Source: Haloglomus salinum
GTDB lineage: Archaea; Halobacteriota; Halobacteria; Halobacteriales; Haloarculaceae
Direction: 5' to 3'
NCBI RefSeq assembly: GCF_024298825.1
Contig: NZ_CP101153.1
Span: forward strand, 4,092,001 to 4,156,000
DNA: 64,000 bases
The translations under genes and the position numbers were made by a program. Each line of letters begins with the position of its first letter. Position 1 is the first letter of the stretch. Below, one piece after another: positions 17,364 to 26,189 of this stretch. Below the pieces are notes generated by a model. It made no database searches. It was not told the DNA's origin and saw nothing but the letters and a program-made list of their open reading frames with translations.

Positions 17364-17786
17364 ATGACCGGGACCCTGGACGAGACATACGTCGCGGCGC
17401 TCCAGCACGACCTGGTCGAGCCCGGGGATGCGACGCTCGTCGGGGTCGTCCGTCGCCCGACGGGCTGGTTCCGGGCCGCGACCGACGAGAACCGGCCGGC
17501 ACTCGGCCCCCCGGAGGCACTCCTCGAGGAAGCCAAGGACCGGACCGAGGAGCTGAAGCGCCGGGGGATGTGCGACGAGGGGGCGCACAACGCTGCGTGG
17601 GAGGAGACCGACTTCGCTCGGCGCTACCGCGAGTTCCTCGACGCCGACGACACGGCACACGACGCCCTCGACAACCTCGCCGCCCGTGTCGACGACGGCG
17701 AGGACGTCTGGCTGGTCTGCTTCGAGGGCGACGGGAAGCGGTGTCACCGCCACACGCTCCTCGCGTACCTCCGCGAGCAGTTCTGA
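17364..17786 (+). CDS. DUF488-family protein
   Basis: A 140-residue protein of the DUF488 type. The C-terminal core Glu-Asp-Val-Trp-Leu-Val-Cys-Phe-Glu-Gly-Asp-Gly-Lys-Arg-Cys-His-Arg-His is the family hallmark (cysteine followed by Cys-His-Arg). DUF488 has no settled function, although the paired cysteine and histidine hint at catalysis or metal binding. I chose ATG 17364 over the open frame from 17295. It is preceded by the RAD55-like gene and followed, 67 bases on, by a thioredoxin gene on the same strand. Confidence 0.75.
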   Translation: MTGTLDETYVAALQHDLVEPGDATLVGVVRRPTGWFRAATDENRPALGPPEALLEEAKDRTEELKRRGMCDEGAHNAAWEETDFARRYREFLDADDTAHDALDNLAARVDDGEDVWLVCFEGDGKRCHRHTLLAYLREQF

Positions 17787-17853
17787 CGCCGGCCGGTCGG
17801 CGGCGACTCCCGGGAGCGCGGCGCTTAACCCGCGCGGCGCCGTCACTCCGTGT

Positions 17854-18279
17854 ATGGTCGACCAACGCAACGAGGCGACGGAGCCCGCCGGTGACCGACT
17901 GGAGACGATGCGGCCGAATCCGGCCTGGGACGAGGAGTCCTACGCCGACGCCGTGGAGACGCTGGCGGCACTCCCCGGCGATACCGTCGTGAAGGTGTGG
18001 GGCGGCGACTGGTGCAAGGACTGCCGCAAGCAGCTCCCGGACTTCGGCGCCGCCCTGGAGGCCGCCGGCATCACCGGCGACCGCGTCGAACACCACCCCG
18101 TCGAGAAGGCCGAGGACGGCTCGAAGGTCGGCCCGCAGGTCGAGGCGTACGACATCGAACTCATCCCGACCGTCGTGGTCGAAGCCGGCGACGGCGAGGA
18201 GCTCGCGCGCTTCGTCGAGGAGGAGCCCGTCCCCATCGTCGTCGCGCTCGCCGAGCAACTCGGCTCCCGGGATAGCTGA
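17854..18279 (+). CDS. Thioredoxin-family protein
   Basis: The 141-residue protein has a thioredoxin fold with the redox motif Trp-Cys54-Lys-Asp-Cys57 and the cis-proline segment Glu-Leu-Ile-Pro-Thr-Val-Val-Val. The Trp-Cys-Lys-Asp-Cys core is unlike the usual Trp-Cys-Gly-Pro-Cys, so its redox potential and partners may differ. No signal peptide is seen, so it acts in the cytoplasm. It converges on a much larger thioredoxin-domain protein. Confidence 0.85.
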   Translation: MVDQRNEATEPAGDRLETMRPNPAWDEESYADAVETLAALPGDTVVKVWGGDWCKDCRKQLPDFGAALEAAGITGDRVEHHPVEKAEDGSKVGPQVEAYDIELIPTVVVEAGDGEELARFVEEEPVPIVVALAEQLGSRDS

Positions 18280-18395
18280 CGACGACACAACAGCTGCCGA
18301 GCCATATTCGTAAACCGATAATAGTTTTAATTACTTGCCTATTTCTCTTTTTCCCGTCCGAATATCGAGACATCAGCAGAACGCAGCGGGACGGC

Positions 18396-20606
18396 TCAGT
18401 CCTCGCTTCCAGGCCCGAGGTCCGCTGCCCACTCCAGGGCTTCCGCGAGGTCGTGGGTCGGCGGCGAGCAGGTCCGCGACCGGCAGGCGTACACCGTCGG
18501 CTCGCCGTCGCGGGCCTCGCGGCCGGCCCAGATGGGCGGTGCCGCGTCGACGCCGAGGGTGTCGAGCCAGTCGCCGAGCGCGCCGTCCGCCGCGGGCCGT
18601 CGGGCGAGCAGGCGCTCGGGCAGGTAGGTGGTCGCGAGCGTGGTCCGCCACGCCTCGGGCAGGTCACCAGCGACGGTGAGTTCCAGCGGCCCGACGGCCA
18701 CGTCGTCGGCCGCCAGCGTCAGCGTCGGGTGCTTGAGCGGGTTCTCCTCCAGGGTAGTGGCGTGGGTTCCGACGACGCTCGCAGCGACCTCGCCGAATCG
18801 GTCGTGGTCGACGAAGCCGTCGAGGGCGGCGAGCAGGCGGGTGGCGACGCCCGCGCTGGACGGTGTCGAGGAGTCACCGAGCTCCTGCGGCCGCGCGACC
18901 AGCGACTCCCCGCCGGCGGGCGTGAAGTAGAGCGTTCCCTGCTCCGCGTCCCAGAAGGAGTCCTCGATGCACCGTGCCAGGTCGAGTGCGAACGCGAGGT
19001 GCTCGACATCGCCGGTCGCCTCGTAGCACGCCAGCGCGCCGCGGCCGAGGAAGGCGTAGTCCTCGAGGTAGCCGTCGATGCCGGCGTCGCCGTCCTTCCA
19101 GCGCCGCTGGAGGCGACCGACCGTGTCGTCGGCATCCGCGTCGGCGCCGGCGGCCGGCACGCCCTCGGGGTCCCACAGTCGCTCGTGCACGAACGCGAGC
19201 GCGTCCGTGGCGAGGTCGGCCCAGCGGTCGTCCTCAAGGACGAGCGCCCCCTCGGCGAGGGCGGCGACAGCGAGGCCGTTCCAGCCCGCGAGGACCTTCT
19301 CGTCGCGTCGCGGCCGGGGTCGGTCGGAGCGAGCTGCCTGCAGCGTCCCGGTGGCCGCATCGAGACGCTCGCGGGCCGCTGCCTCGTCGAGACCGTGCTC
19401 GTCGGCGAGGGCCGGGACCGACGTGGCGAGCGTCAACACCGATAGCCCAGCCTCGAAGTTGCCGGGCTCGGTCACGCCGAAGCGGTCACAGCAGAGGTCG
19501 GCGTCGAGGTCGTCGTGGTCGCCGTACTCGTCGAGGGCGTTCCGTATCTCGTCGGGTGTCCAGGCGTAGAAGGCGCCCTCCTCGACCTCACCGGCCCCGC
19601 CCTCACGGTGGTCGAGTGGCGGGCTCCGGGCGTCGAGCGTGGCGTAGAAACCGCCCTCGGGGTGGCGCATCTCGGCGTCGAGGAAGTCGAACGTCTCCCG
19701 GACGACCTCGGCGTAGCGCTCGTCGCCCGTGACCTGGTAGCCGGCGAGGAACGCGCGGGGGATCTCGGCGTTGTCGTACAGCATCTTCTCGAAGTGGGGA
19801 ACCGTCCACGAGCGGTCCGTACAGTAGCGGTGGAAGCCGCCGCCGAGGTGGTCGTACAGGCCACGGTTCGCCATCGCGACCAGCGTCTCCTCGACGACCG
19901 CGCGGTAGGGTCCGCGTCCCGTGCGCTGGTGGGCACGCAGGAGGACGTGGAGGCGGCCGGGCTGGGGGAACTTCTGTCCCCGGCCGAAGCCGCCGTGCTC
20001 GCGGTCGGCCGACCGGAGCGCCGCGGACGCGGCCACGTCGAGGAAGTCGGCGTCCGGCGACTCGGCGGGCTGGTCGGGCACCGCCTCCAGTTCGCCGCGG
20101 GCAGCGGCAGCCCACTGCTCGGCGCGGTCCTCGATATCCTCGCGCTCCGCGGGGTCCGACCAGTTCTCCCGGACGTCGCGCAGCAGCTGCAGGAAACCGG
20201 GCTGGCCCCGTTTCGGTTCCTTCGGGAAGTAGGTTCCCACGTAGAACGGCTTCCCCTCGGGCGTGAGGAACACGGAGAGGGGCCACCCCGCCTGCCCGCG
20301 GACGAGCTGGCAGACGGTGATGTACAGCGAGTCGATGTCCGGGCGCTCCTCGCGGTCGACCTTGATGGGAACGAACGACTCGTTGAGAACCTCGGCCACC
20401 TCCTCGTCCTCGAAGCTCTCCTCTTCCATCACGTGACACCAGTGGCAGGCCGAGTAGCCGATAGAGAGGAAGATGGGGACGTCCTGCTCGCGGGCGGCCG
20501 CGAGCGCCTCGTCGTCCCAGGGCTGCCAGTTGACGGGGTTGTCGGCGTGCTGCTGGAGGTACGGGGAGGCGGCGTCGTCCAGACGATTGCGGTCGACGGT
20601 GGGCAT
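18396..20606 (-). CDS. Thioredoxin-domain protein of the YyaL/SPATA20 family
   Basis: A 736-residue protein of the DUF255 type. The N-terminal thioredoxin-like domain carries the family signature Tyr-Ser-Ala-Cys54-His-Trp-Cys57-His-Val-Met-Glu-Glu-Glu-Ser-Phe. The rest is a six-hairpin alpha/alpha-toroid resembling sugar epimerases (segments such as Gly-Gly-Phe-His-Arg-Tyr and Leu-Ala-Gly-Trp-Asn-Gly-Leu). Human SPATA20 and bacterial YyaL belong here; the role is unsettled. ATG 20606 gives the usual Met-Pro-x-x-Asp-Arg-Asn-Arg-Leu start. The next gene is divergent. Confidence 0.9.
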   Translation of the reverse strand: MPTVDRNRLDDAASPYLQQHADNPVNWQPWDDEALAAAREQDVPIFLSIGYSACHWCHVMEEESFEDEEVAEVLNESFVPIKVDREERPDIDSLYITVCQLVRGQAGWPLSVFLTPEGKPFYVGTYFPKEPKRGQPGFLQLLRDVRENWSDPAEREDIEDRAEQWAAAARGELEAVPDQPAESPDADFLDVAASAALRSADREHGGFGRGQKFPQPGRLHVLLRAHQRTGRGPYRAVVEETLVAMANRGLYDHLGGGFHRYCTDRSWTVPHFEKMLYDNAEIPRAFLAGYQVTGDERYAEVVRETFDFLDAEMRHPEGGFYATLDARSPPLDHREGGAGEVEEGAFYAWTPDEIRNALDEYGDHDDLDADLCCDRFGVTEPGNFEAGLSVLTLATSVPALADEHGLDEAAARERLDAATGTLQAARSDRPRPRRDEKVLAGWNGLAVAALAEGALVLEDDRWADLATDALAFVHERLWDPEGVPAAGADADADDTVGRLQRRWKDGDAGIDGYLEDYAFLGRGALACYEATGDVEHLAFALDLARCIEDSFWDAEQGTLYFTPAGGESLVARPQELGDSSTPSSAGVATRLLAALDGFVDHDRFGEVAASVVGTHATTLEENPLKHPTLTLAADDVAVGPLELTVAGDLPEAWRTTLATTYLPERLLARRPAADGALGDWLDTLGVDAAPPIWAGREARDGEPTVYACRSRTCSPPTHDLAEALEWAADLGPGSED

Positions 20607-20687
20607 GGACGGGGGTTCGGCGGGGACGCGCAAAAGGCATCTGCCGAGCAGTTGCCAGCGGCCGACAGCCGCCGAGTGAACGAAACA

Positions 20688-20693
20688 CATATA
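20688..20693 (+). promoter_or_regulatory. TATA-like box for the lipase-like gene
   Basis: CATATA centred 26 bases before the GTG at 20717. The spacing supports a leaderless GTG start. Confidence 0.55.
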
Positions 20694-20716
20694 CGGCCCG
20701 GGCGTGCCGTGCGAAC

Positions 20717-21613
20717 GTGTCTCTTGCCAACGGCTCACAGACCTGGCCGTTCTCTGCCGACCTGCGGGCGAACCTGCGGGAACTGAAGCGAGCACGGCGG
20801 CACGGTGGCTGTCACGTCGAGTGCGACCGCGAGCGGGGCAACGCCACGCGGCTCCCCTGGAACACCGGCGGACTGTACGGCGGCTGGGGTGGGCACGCCC
20901 ACCACGGCACCGAACCGGGGACGGAACGGACGCCCGTCGTGTTCGTCCACGGGAACCAGCGCGACGCCTGCGACTGGGAGGCCCACGCCGAGTTCTTCCT
21001 GCAGCGCGGCTATCTCGGCGACGAGTTGTGGGCCGTGACCTTCCGCGACGGGAGCCCCAGCCACCGCGAGATGGCGGCATCGCTGGCGGACTTCGTCGAC
21101 CAGGTCCGCAACGAGACGGGTGCCGACGAGGTGTCGGTGGTAGCCCACAGCCTCGGGGTGACCGGCGTCCGGTGGTGGCTCTCGGAGTACGACGAGCACG
21201 ACCACGTCGACAGCATGGTCGGCCTCGCCGGCGCCAACCATGGCTCCGTACTGAACCGGTGGGCCGACCGGGCCGGGATGTCCGATGGGACCTACAAGAT
21301 GAGCCCGTTCCTCCGGGACGATTACCACCGTGACGAGGACCACCCGCTCGCGCGGCTGAACGCCGACGAGACGCCGGGCGACGTGGACTACTACACGCTC
21401 CGCGGGACCGAGGACCCGCTGTTCTGGGGCTGTCCGGAGAGTCCCGAGCTGGAGGGCGCGACCAACGTCGCGCTGGAGACCGACCACGACGGCGTCCGGA
21501 CCGACCGGCGCGCCCGGGAACTGGTCTTCGAGTGGGTCGCCGGCGAGCATCCGTACGACCTCACCCTGCAGGTCGGCCTCCCCGACGGGGCGACGCGGTC
21601 CGACGACAGGTGA
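20717..21613 (+). CDS. Alpha/beta hydrolase, lipase-like
   Basis: The 298-residue protein has the alpha/beta-hydrolase nucleophile elbow Ala-His-Ser145-Leu-Gly and the oxyanion strand Val-Phe-Val-His-Gly-Asn (residues 75-80), as in class 2 lipases. The middle segment Gly-Leu-Ala-Gly-Ala-Asn-His-Gly is lipase-like, and a late Glu-Thr-Asp-His-Asp-Gly supplies a candidate catalytic histidine. There is no clear signal peptide, so it may be cytoplasmic. The substrate is not visible. It is followed by purD on the same strand after 57 bases. Confidence 0.8.
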   Translation: MSLANGSQTWPFSADLRANLRELKRARRHGGCHVECDRERGNATRLPWNTGGLYGGWGGHAHHGTEPGTERTPVVFVHGNQRDACDWEAHAEFFLQRGYLGDELWAVTFRDGSPSHREMAASLADFVDQVRNETGADEVSVVAHSLGVTGVRWWLSEYDEHDHVDSMVGLAGANHGSVLNRWADRAGMSDGTYKMSPFLRDDYHRDEDHPLARLNADETPGDVDYYTLRGTEDPLFWGCPESPELEGATNVALETDHDGVRTDRRARELVFEWVAGEHPYDLTLQVGLPDGATRSDDR

Positions 21614-21670
21614 CGCGGCCGCCACGGTCGGAAAGCAACCCTTAGGGGGCACCCGAACCCCGACTCGCCT

Positions 21671-22987
21671 ATGAGCACGAGCAAGCACGAGCGGGTCCTG
21701 CTGGTCGGCGGCGGCGGGCGCGAGCACGCCGTCGCTCGGGCCGTCGACCGCGCCCAGGACGCCACGCTGTACGCCTGCGCGTCGAATCGAAATCCGGGCA
21801 TCGACGCGCTGGCCGAGGAGTACCACCTCGTCGAGGCAGAGACCGACCCCGACGCGGTGGTCGGTGTCGCGCAGGACGTCGGCGCGACGCTGGCCGTCGT
21901 CGGGCCGGAGGCACCACTGCAGGCCGGCGTCACGGACGCCCTGGACGAGGCCGGCATCTACGCGTTCGCGCCGAAGGCCGACGAAGCCCGCATCGAGACG
22001 GACAAGCGCTTCCAGCGCGAGTTCATGCGCGATGAGGACATCCCGGGCTGCCCGGCGTTCGAAGCGTTCGAGGACGCCGACGAAGCCGCCGACTACGTTG
22101 CCTCGGTGGACCACGACGTCGCGGTCAAGCCCCGCGGACTCACGGGCGGCAAGGGCGTCCGCGTGACGGGCGACCAGCTCACCCAGTCCGAGGCCGTCGA
22201 CTACGTCCGCGAGAGCGACTACGACGAGTGGGTCGTCGAGGAGCGCCTCGTCGGCGAGGAGTTCACCGTCCAGGCGTTCGTCGCCAACGGCTCGGTTCGC
22301 ACCTCCCCAGCGGTGCAGGACCACAAGCGCGCCTACGAGGGCGACGAGGGGCCCAACACCGGCGGGATGGGCTCGTACACGGACGCCTCGTTCGAACTGC
22401 CATTCATGACCGGCGCCGACTACGACGCCGCCGTCGAGGTCATCGAGGCCGTCGTCGAGGCGCTGCCGGACTACAAGGGCATCCTCTACGGTCAGTTCAT
22501 GCTGACCGCCGAGGGGCCGAAGGTGGTCGAGTTCAACGCCCGCTTCGGCGACCCGGAGGCGATGAACACGCTGCCCGTGCTGGAGACGGACTTCGTGGAC
22601 CTCCTGCGTGACGCCCGCGCCGGGACGGAGCTCCCGGAACTCGCGTTCGACGCGCAGGCCACCGTCTGCAAGTACGCGGTGCCCGACGGCTACCCCACCG
22701 ACCCCGAAGCGGGGGCGGAGGTCCGCATCGACGAGGCGTCCGCCGCTGACGTGGGAGCCCAGCTGTTCTACGCGAGCGTCGACGCCCGCGACGACGGCAT
22801 CTTCACGACGACCTCCCGGTCGTTCGCGGTGGTCGGCGTCGCCGACACCATCGCCGCGGCCGAGGAACTCGCCGAGGCCGCGCTCGCCGAGGCCGGCGAG
22901 GAAGGACTGCGCGTGCGCCACGACATCGGGACGGCCGACCTCGTCCAGTCGCGTATCGACCACATGAACGAGCTGCGCGGCGAGTAA
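21671..22987 (+). CDS. purD: Phosphoribosylamine-glycine ligase (GAR synthetase)
   Basis: The 438-residue enzyme joins glycine to phosphoribosylamine in purine synthesis. Features in order are the N-terminal Gly-Gly-Gly-Gly-Arg-Glu-His-Ala motif, the ATP-grasp region with Lys-Pro-Arg-Gly-Leu-Thr-Gly-Gly-Lys-Gly-Val, the diagnostic Gly-Pro-Asn-Thr-Gly-Gly-Met-Gly, and Glu-Phe-Asn-Ala-Arg-Phe-Gly-Asp-Pro-Glu. Length and motifs are complete. It stands alone, as purine genes are scattered in haloarchaea. Confidence 0.95.
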   Translation: MSTSKHERVLLVGGGGREHAVARAVDRAQDATLYACASNRNPGIDALAEEYHLVEAETDPDAVVGVAQDVGATLAVVGPEAPLQAGVTDALDEAGIYAFAPKADEARIETDKRFQREFMRDEDIPGCPAFEAFEDADEAADYVASVDHDVAVKPRGLTGGKGVRVTGDQLTQSEAVDYVRESDYDEWVVEERLVGEEFTVQAFVANGSVRTSPAVQDHKRAYEGDEGPNTGGMGSYTDASFELPFMTGADYDAAVEVIEAVVEALPDYKGILYGQFMLTAEGPKVVEFNARFGDPEAMNTLPVLETDFVDLLRDARAGTELPELAFDAQATVCKYAVPDGYPTDPEAGAEVRIDEASAADVGAQLFYASVDARDDGIFTTTSRSFAVVGVADTIAAAEELAEAALAEAGEEGLRVRHDIGTADLVQSRIDHMNELRGE

Positions 22988-23169
22988 GTCTGAGGGGTAC
23001 GCTCTTCTCGATTTTTCTTCCAGATTCTCGTCGAAATCTCGCCGTATATCGAGAATCCTCTGCTGCCATCGATACCTGAACGGCGGCGGCACGACCACCC
23101 GAACCAGTCACTCCCAGTGCCGCCCTCGACACGTCGGGCTTTTGCGCACCGACCACCTACGATGCTCCA

Positions 23170-25089
23170 GTGACCGATTCGCAGGAGGAGGCCGACTCCG
23201 ACCCCGACGGGGACGAGTCCCCCGAGGAACCCCACGCCGACTTCCCCATCGACGCGTTCTACGACCTGCTGGAGGACCGCGAGCGGCCCGTCGTGACGGC
23301 CACGGAGGTCGCGACGGCGCTGGACTGCTCGCACGCGACCGCCGAGGACGCCCTGGCCGAACTCGTCGCGGAGGGCCGCGTCGAGCGCCAGTCCGTCGAG
23401 AACGACCCGGTCGTCTTCTACCCGACCGACTGGAAGGAGACGCAGGGGCGCGAGCGGACCGTCGTCTTCCCGAACCGGCGCGAGGTCATCATCGACCAGC
23501 CGAGCCAGTTCACCCGCGCACAGCTCTCGACGTTCGCGCGGCTGGAGGATGTCAACGGCGAGCGCGGCTACCGCTACGTCGTCCGCGAAGACGACATCTG
23601 GCGCGCGCCCCAGGAGACGTTCGAGGGGCTCCAGCGCTCGATGCGGCAGGCGCTCGGCGGCCAGTACGAGGCGCTGGAGGAGTGGGCCGAGGGGCAGTGG
23701 GAGCGCGCCCGCAAGTTCCGGCTCTACACGCACGACGAGGGGTACGTCGTTCTCGCGGCGGCGAGCGCCGACCTGCTCGGCAACGTCGCCGAACAGCACC
23801 TCGAAGAGGGTGTCCTCCGGGCGCGCATCGACGACACGGAGGCGTGGGTCGCCGAGGACCGCACCGCCGAGGTCAAGCGGGCGCTGTACGAGGCCGGCTA
23901 CCCGGTGCTGGACGAGCGCTCGCTCGACGAGGGCGATACGTTGCCGATGGACCTGCACCTGCAGCTACGCGACTACCAGAACGACTGGGTCAAGCGGTTC
24001 ATCTCGAAGGGCTCGGGCGTCCTCGTCGGGCCACCGGGCTCCGGGAAGACCGTCGCCGCGATGGGCATCATGGCGGCCATCGAGGGCGAGACGCTCATCC
24101 TCGTCCCCTCGCGCGAACTCGCGAGCCAGTGGCACGACGAGTTGCTCACCCAGACCTCGCTCACCGAGGAGCAGGTCGGCGAGTACCACGGTGGCCGCAA
24201 GGAGGTCCGGCCGGTGACCATCGCCACCTACCAGACCGCCGGGATGGACCGCCACCGGCACCTGTTCGACGACCGCAAGTGGGGCCTCATCGTCTACGAC
24301 GAGGTGCATCACATCCCGGCGCCCATCGCCCGGCGGAGCGCACAGTTGCAGACCAAACACCGGCTCGGGCTCAGCGCGAGCCCCATCCGGGAGGACGAGA
24401 AGGAGGACGAGATATTCACCCTCGTCGGGCCGCCCGTCGGGACGAACTGGGAGGCGCTGTTCGAGGCCGGCTACGTCGCCGAGCCCGAGGTGGAGATCCG
24501 CTTCGTCCCGTGGGCCAGCGACCTCCACGAGGACGAGTACGCCGCCGAGCACGGCCACGAACGCCGGATGGTCGCCGCCACCAACCCGGCGAAGGCCGCC
24601 GAGATAGCGGCCATCCGCCGCGACCACGTCGGCGAGAAGACGCTCATCTTCGTCGAGTACATCGACCAGGGGAACCGCCTGGCCGACGAACTCGACATCC
24701 CGTTCGTGAGCGGCGAGACGCCACACGCGCGCCGCCGCAAGCTGTTCGAGGAGTTCCGAACGGGGCCACGCGACGCGCTCATCGTGAGCCGCGTCGGCGA
24801 CGAGGGCATCGACCTGCCCGGCGCGGAGGTGGCCATCGCCGCCTCGGGTCTGGGTGGCTCGCGACGGCAGGGCGCCCAGCGCGCCGGGCGGACGATGCGC
24901 CCGGTCGGGAAGGCCCGGATGTACGTGCTGGCGACACGGGGGACGAAGGAGGAGGAGTTCGCCCGCCAGCGAACCCGCCACCTCGCCGCGAAGGGCGTCC
25001 GGGTCCGGGAGCGCGACAGCGTCGCGTGGTCGTTCGAGGCCGGCGAAGCGACACAGGTCGAGGACCGGGACGCGTCGGCGGAGGACTGA
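23170..25089 (+). CDS. DEAD/DEAH-box helicase, XPB-like
   Basis: A 639-residue superfamily 2 helicase. An N-terminal winged-helix-like segment (about residues 25-75, Val-Val-Thr-Ala-Thr-Glu-Val-Ala) precedes a damage-recognition-like region. The motor has Walker A Gly-Pro-Pro-Gly-Ser-Gly-Lys-Thr at 287-294, motif II Asp-Glu-Val-His at 377-380, and the motif VI stretch Gln-Arg-Ala-Gly-Arg-Thr. The layout is that of archaeal XPB/RAD25-type proteins acting in DNA repair or transcription. Start GTG 23170 lies about 26-29 bases after a CTTTTGC box. A two-gene unit with the following SRPBCC gene is likely (one-base gap). Confidence 0.87.
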   Translation: MTDSQEEADSDPDGDESPEEPHADFPIDAFYDLLEDRERPVVTATEVATALDCSHATAEDALAELVAEGRVERQSVENDPVVFYPTDWKETQGRERTVVFPNRREVIIDQPSQFTRAQLSTFARLEDVNGERGYRYVVREDDIWRAPQETFEGLQRSMRQALGGQYEALEEWAEGQWERARKFRLYTHDEGYVVLAAASADLLGNVAEQHLEEGVLRARIDDTEAWVAEDRTAEVKRALYEAGYPVLDERSLDEGDTLPMDLHLQLRDYQNDWVKRFISKGSGVLVGPPGSGKTVAAMGIMAAIEGETLILVPSRELASQWHDELLTQTSLTEEQVGEYHGGRKEVRPVTIATYQTAGMDRHRHLFDDRKWGLIVYDEVHHIPAPIARRSAQLQTKHRLGLSASPIREDEKEDEIFTLVGPPVGTNWEALFEAGYVAEPEVEIRFVPWASDLHEDEYAAEHGHERRMVAATNPAKAAEIAAIRRDHVGEKTLIFVEYIDQGNRLADELDIPFVSGETPHARRRKLFEEFRTGPRDALIVSRVGDEGIDLPGAEVAIAASGLGGSRRQGAQRAGRTMRPVGKARMYVLATRGTKEEEFARQRTRHLAAKGVRVRERDSVAWSFEAGEATQVEDRDASAED

Positions 25090-25090
25090 G

Positions 25091-25549
25091 ATGGGCCACG
25101 TCCACCGCCGGACCCGAATCGCCGCGCCGCGCGAGCGCGTGTTCGACCTCGCGCGACACGTCGAGGCGCACGTCGCCACGATGCCCGAGGAGGAAGCCGT
25201 CGAGGGGACCGGCCTGCTCGAACTCGGGGACCGGGTCACCTTCCGCCAGCGGCAGTTCGGCGTTCCCTTCGAGCTCACGGCCGAGGTCGTCGCGATGGAC
25301 CGCCCGCGCTCGTTCCGCGACGAACAGGTGAGGGGCGTGTTCAGCGCACTCACGCACGAGCACACGTTCGAGCGGGATGGCGACGGGACCGTGATGGTCG
25401 ACGAGGTGCGGTTCGAGCCACCCTTCGGCCCGCTGGGACCGCTCGTCGAGCCAGTCGCCGAGCACCGACTCCGGCAACTGGTGGATTACCACGCCGAGGC
25501 GCTGCGGCGGGTCGCCGAGGGCGACGACTGGCGTCGCTTCCTGGAGTGA
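25091..25549 (+). CDS. SRPBCC (START-like) domain protein
   Basis: A 152-residue SRPBCC-fold protein of the polyketide-cyclase/coenzyme Q-binding type. The fold signature is the beta-rich start His-Arg-Arg-Thr-Arg-Ile-Ala-Ala-Pro-Arg-Glu-Arg-Val-Phe-Asp-Leu, the central Pro-Arg-Ser-Phe-Arg-Asp-Glu-Gln strand and the long C-terminal helix. Such proteins bind hydrophobic ligands in a deep cavity; the ligand is unknown. It begins one base after the helicase stop codon, which implies co-transcription but no obvious functional link. Confidence 0.8.
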   Translation: MGHVHRRTRIAAPRERVFDLARHVEAHVATMPEEEAVEGTGLLELGDRVTFRQRQFGVPFELTAEVVAMDRPRSFRDEQVRGVFSALTHEHTFERDGDGTVMVDEVRFEPPFGPLGPLVEPVAEHRLRQLVDYHAEALRRVAEGDDWRRFLE

Positions 25550-25595
25550 GAGGGGGCGGCCAAACTACAAGCCACCACCCCATCAACGGCGGGAC

Positions 25596-26177
25596 GTGAG
25601 CGACGACACCGAGTCGGACGGCGGCGACATCGACGCCGGCGAGCGGTCGGGGGACGGCGACCCCGGACGCGGCCACCGCCACGAGCGACTGGAACGCCAC
25701 GCGACACCGGGGCCGAAGAACTCGCTCCAGCACTGGCGCGAGGCCAAATCCATCCCCACCATCGTCGTCAACTACCTCCTCGTCCTCGTGGCGCGGCTGG
25801 CGCCCGCGCTCCCGGTGAAGGCGTGGGCGCTCCGGCGCCTCGGCGTCACCGTCGGTTCGGGCGTCTCGTGGGGGCTCGAAGCGACGCCGGACGTGTTCTG
25901 GCCGGAGCACATCACCCTCGAGGACCACGTCATCGTCGGCTACGACGCGACCCTGCTCTGTCACGAGTTCCTGCAGGACGAGTACCGGACCGGCGAGGTC
26001 GTGCTCCGCGAACGCGCGATGCTCGGCGCGGGCGCCACCGTGCTCCCGGGCGTCGAAATCGGCGAGGGCGCCCAGGTCGCGGCCAACTCGCTGGTCGCCG
26101 AGGACGTTCCCGCCGGCGAGACGTGGGCCGGCGTGCCCGCCGAGCGGGTCGATGCGGACGGAACAGCGTCGGAGTGA
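25596..26177 (+). CDS. Hexapeptide-repeat acyltransferase-like protein
   Basis: The 193-residue protein has left-handed beta-helix repeats, for example Ile-Thr-Leu-Glu-Asp-His-Val-Ile-Val-Gly and Ala-Met-Leu-Gly-Ala-Gly-Ala-Thr-Val-Leu-Pro-Gly-Val, ending in the family tail Ala-Gly-Glu-Thr-Trp-Ala-Gly-Val-Pro-Ala. An acidic, disordered N-terminus (about 45 residues) precedes a hydrophobic stretch that may touch the membrane. It resembles WcaF/LpxA-like O-acetyltransferases, which act on sugars or lipids. The GTG at 25596 is the start. It converges on the mscS gene with a 12-base gap. Confidence 0.78.
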   Translation: MSDDTESDGGDIDAGERSGDGDPGRGHRHERLERHATPGPKNSLQHWREAKSIPTIVVNYLLVLVARLAPALPVKAWALRRLGVTVGSGVSWGLEATPDVFWPEHITLEDHVIVGYDATLLCHEFLQDEYRTGEVVLRERAMLGAGATVLPGVEIGEGAQVAANSLVAEDVPAGETWAGVPAERVDADGTASE

Positions 26178-26189
26178 GGGGTCACCGGG

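Noticed and set aside
23162-23173. A three-codon frame (Met-Leu-Gln) overlapping the helicase GTG start
   Set aside because: It is too short to judge; overlaps of this kind arise often by chance.
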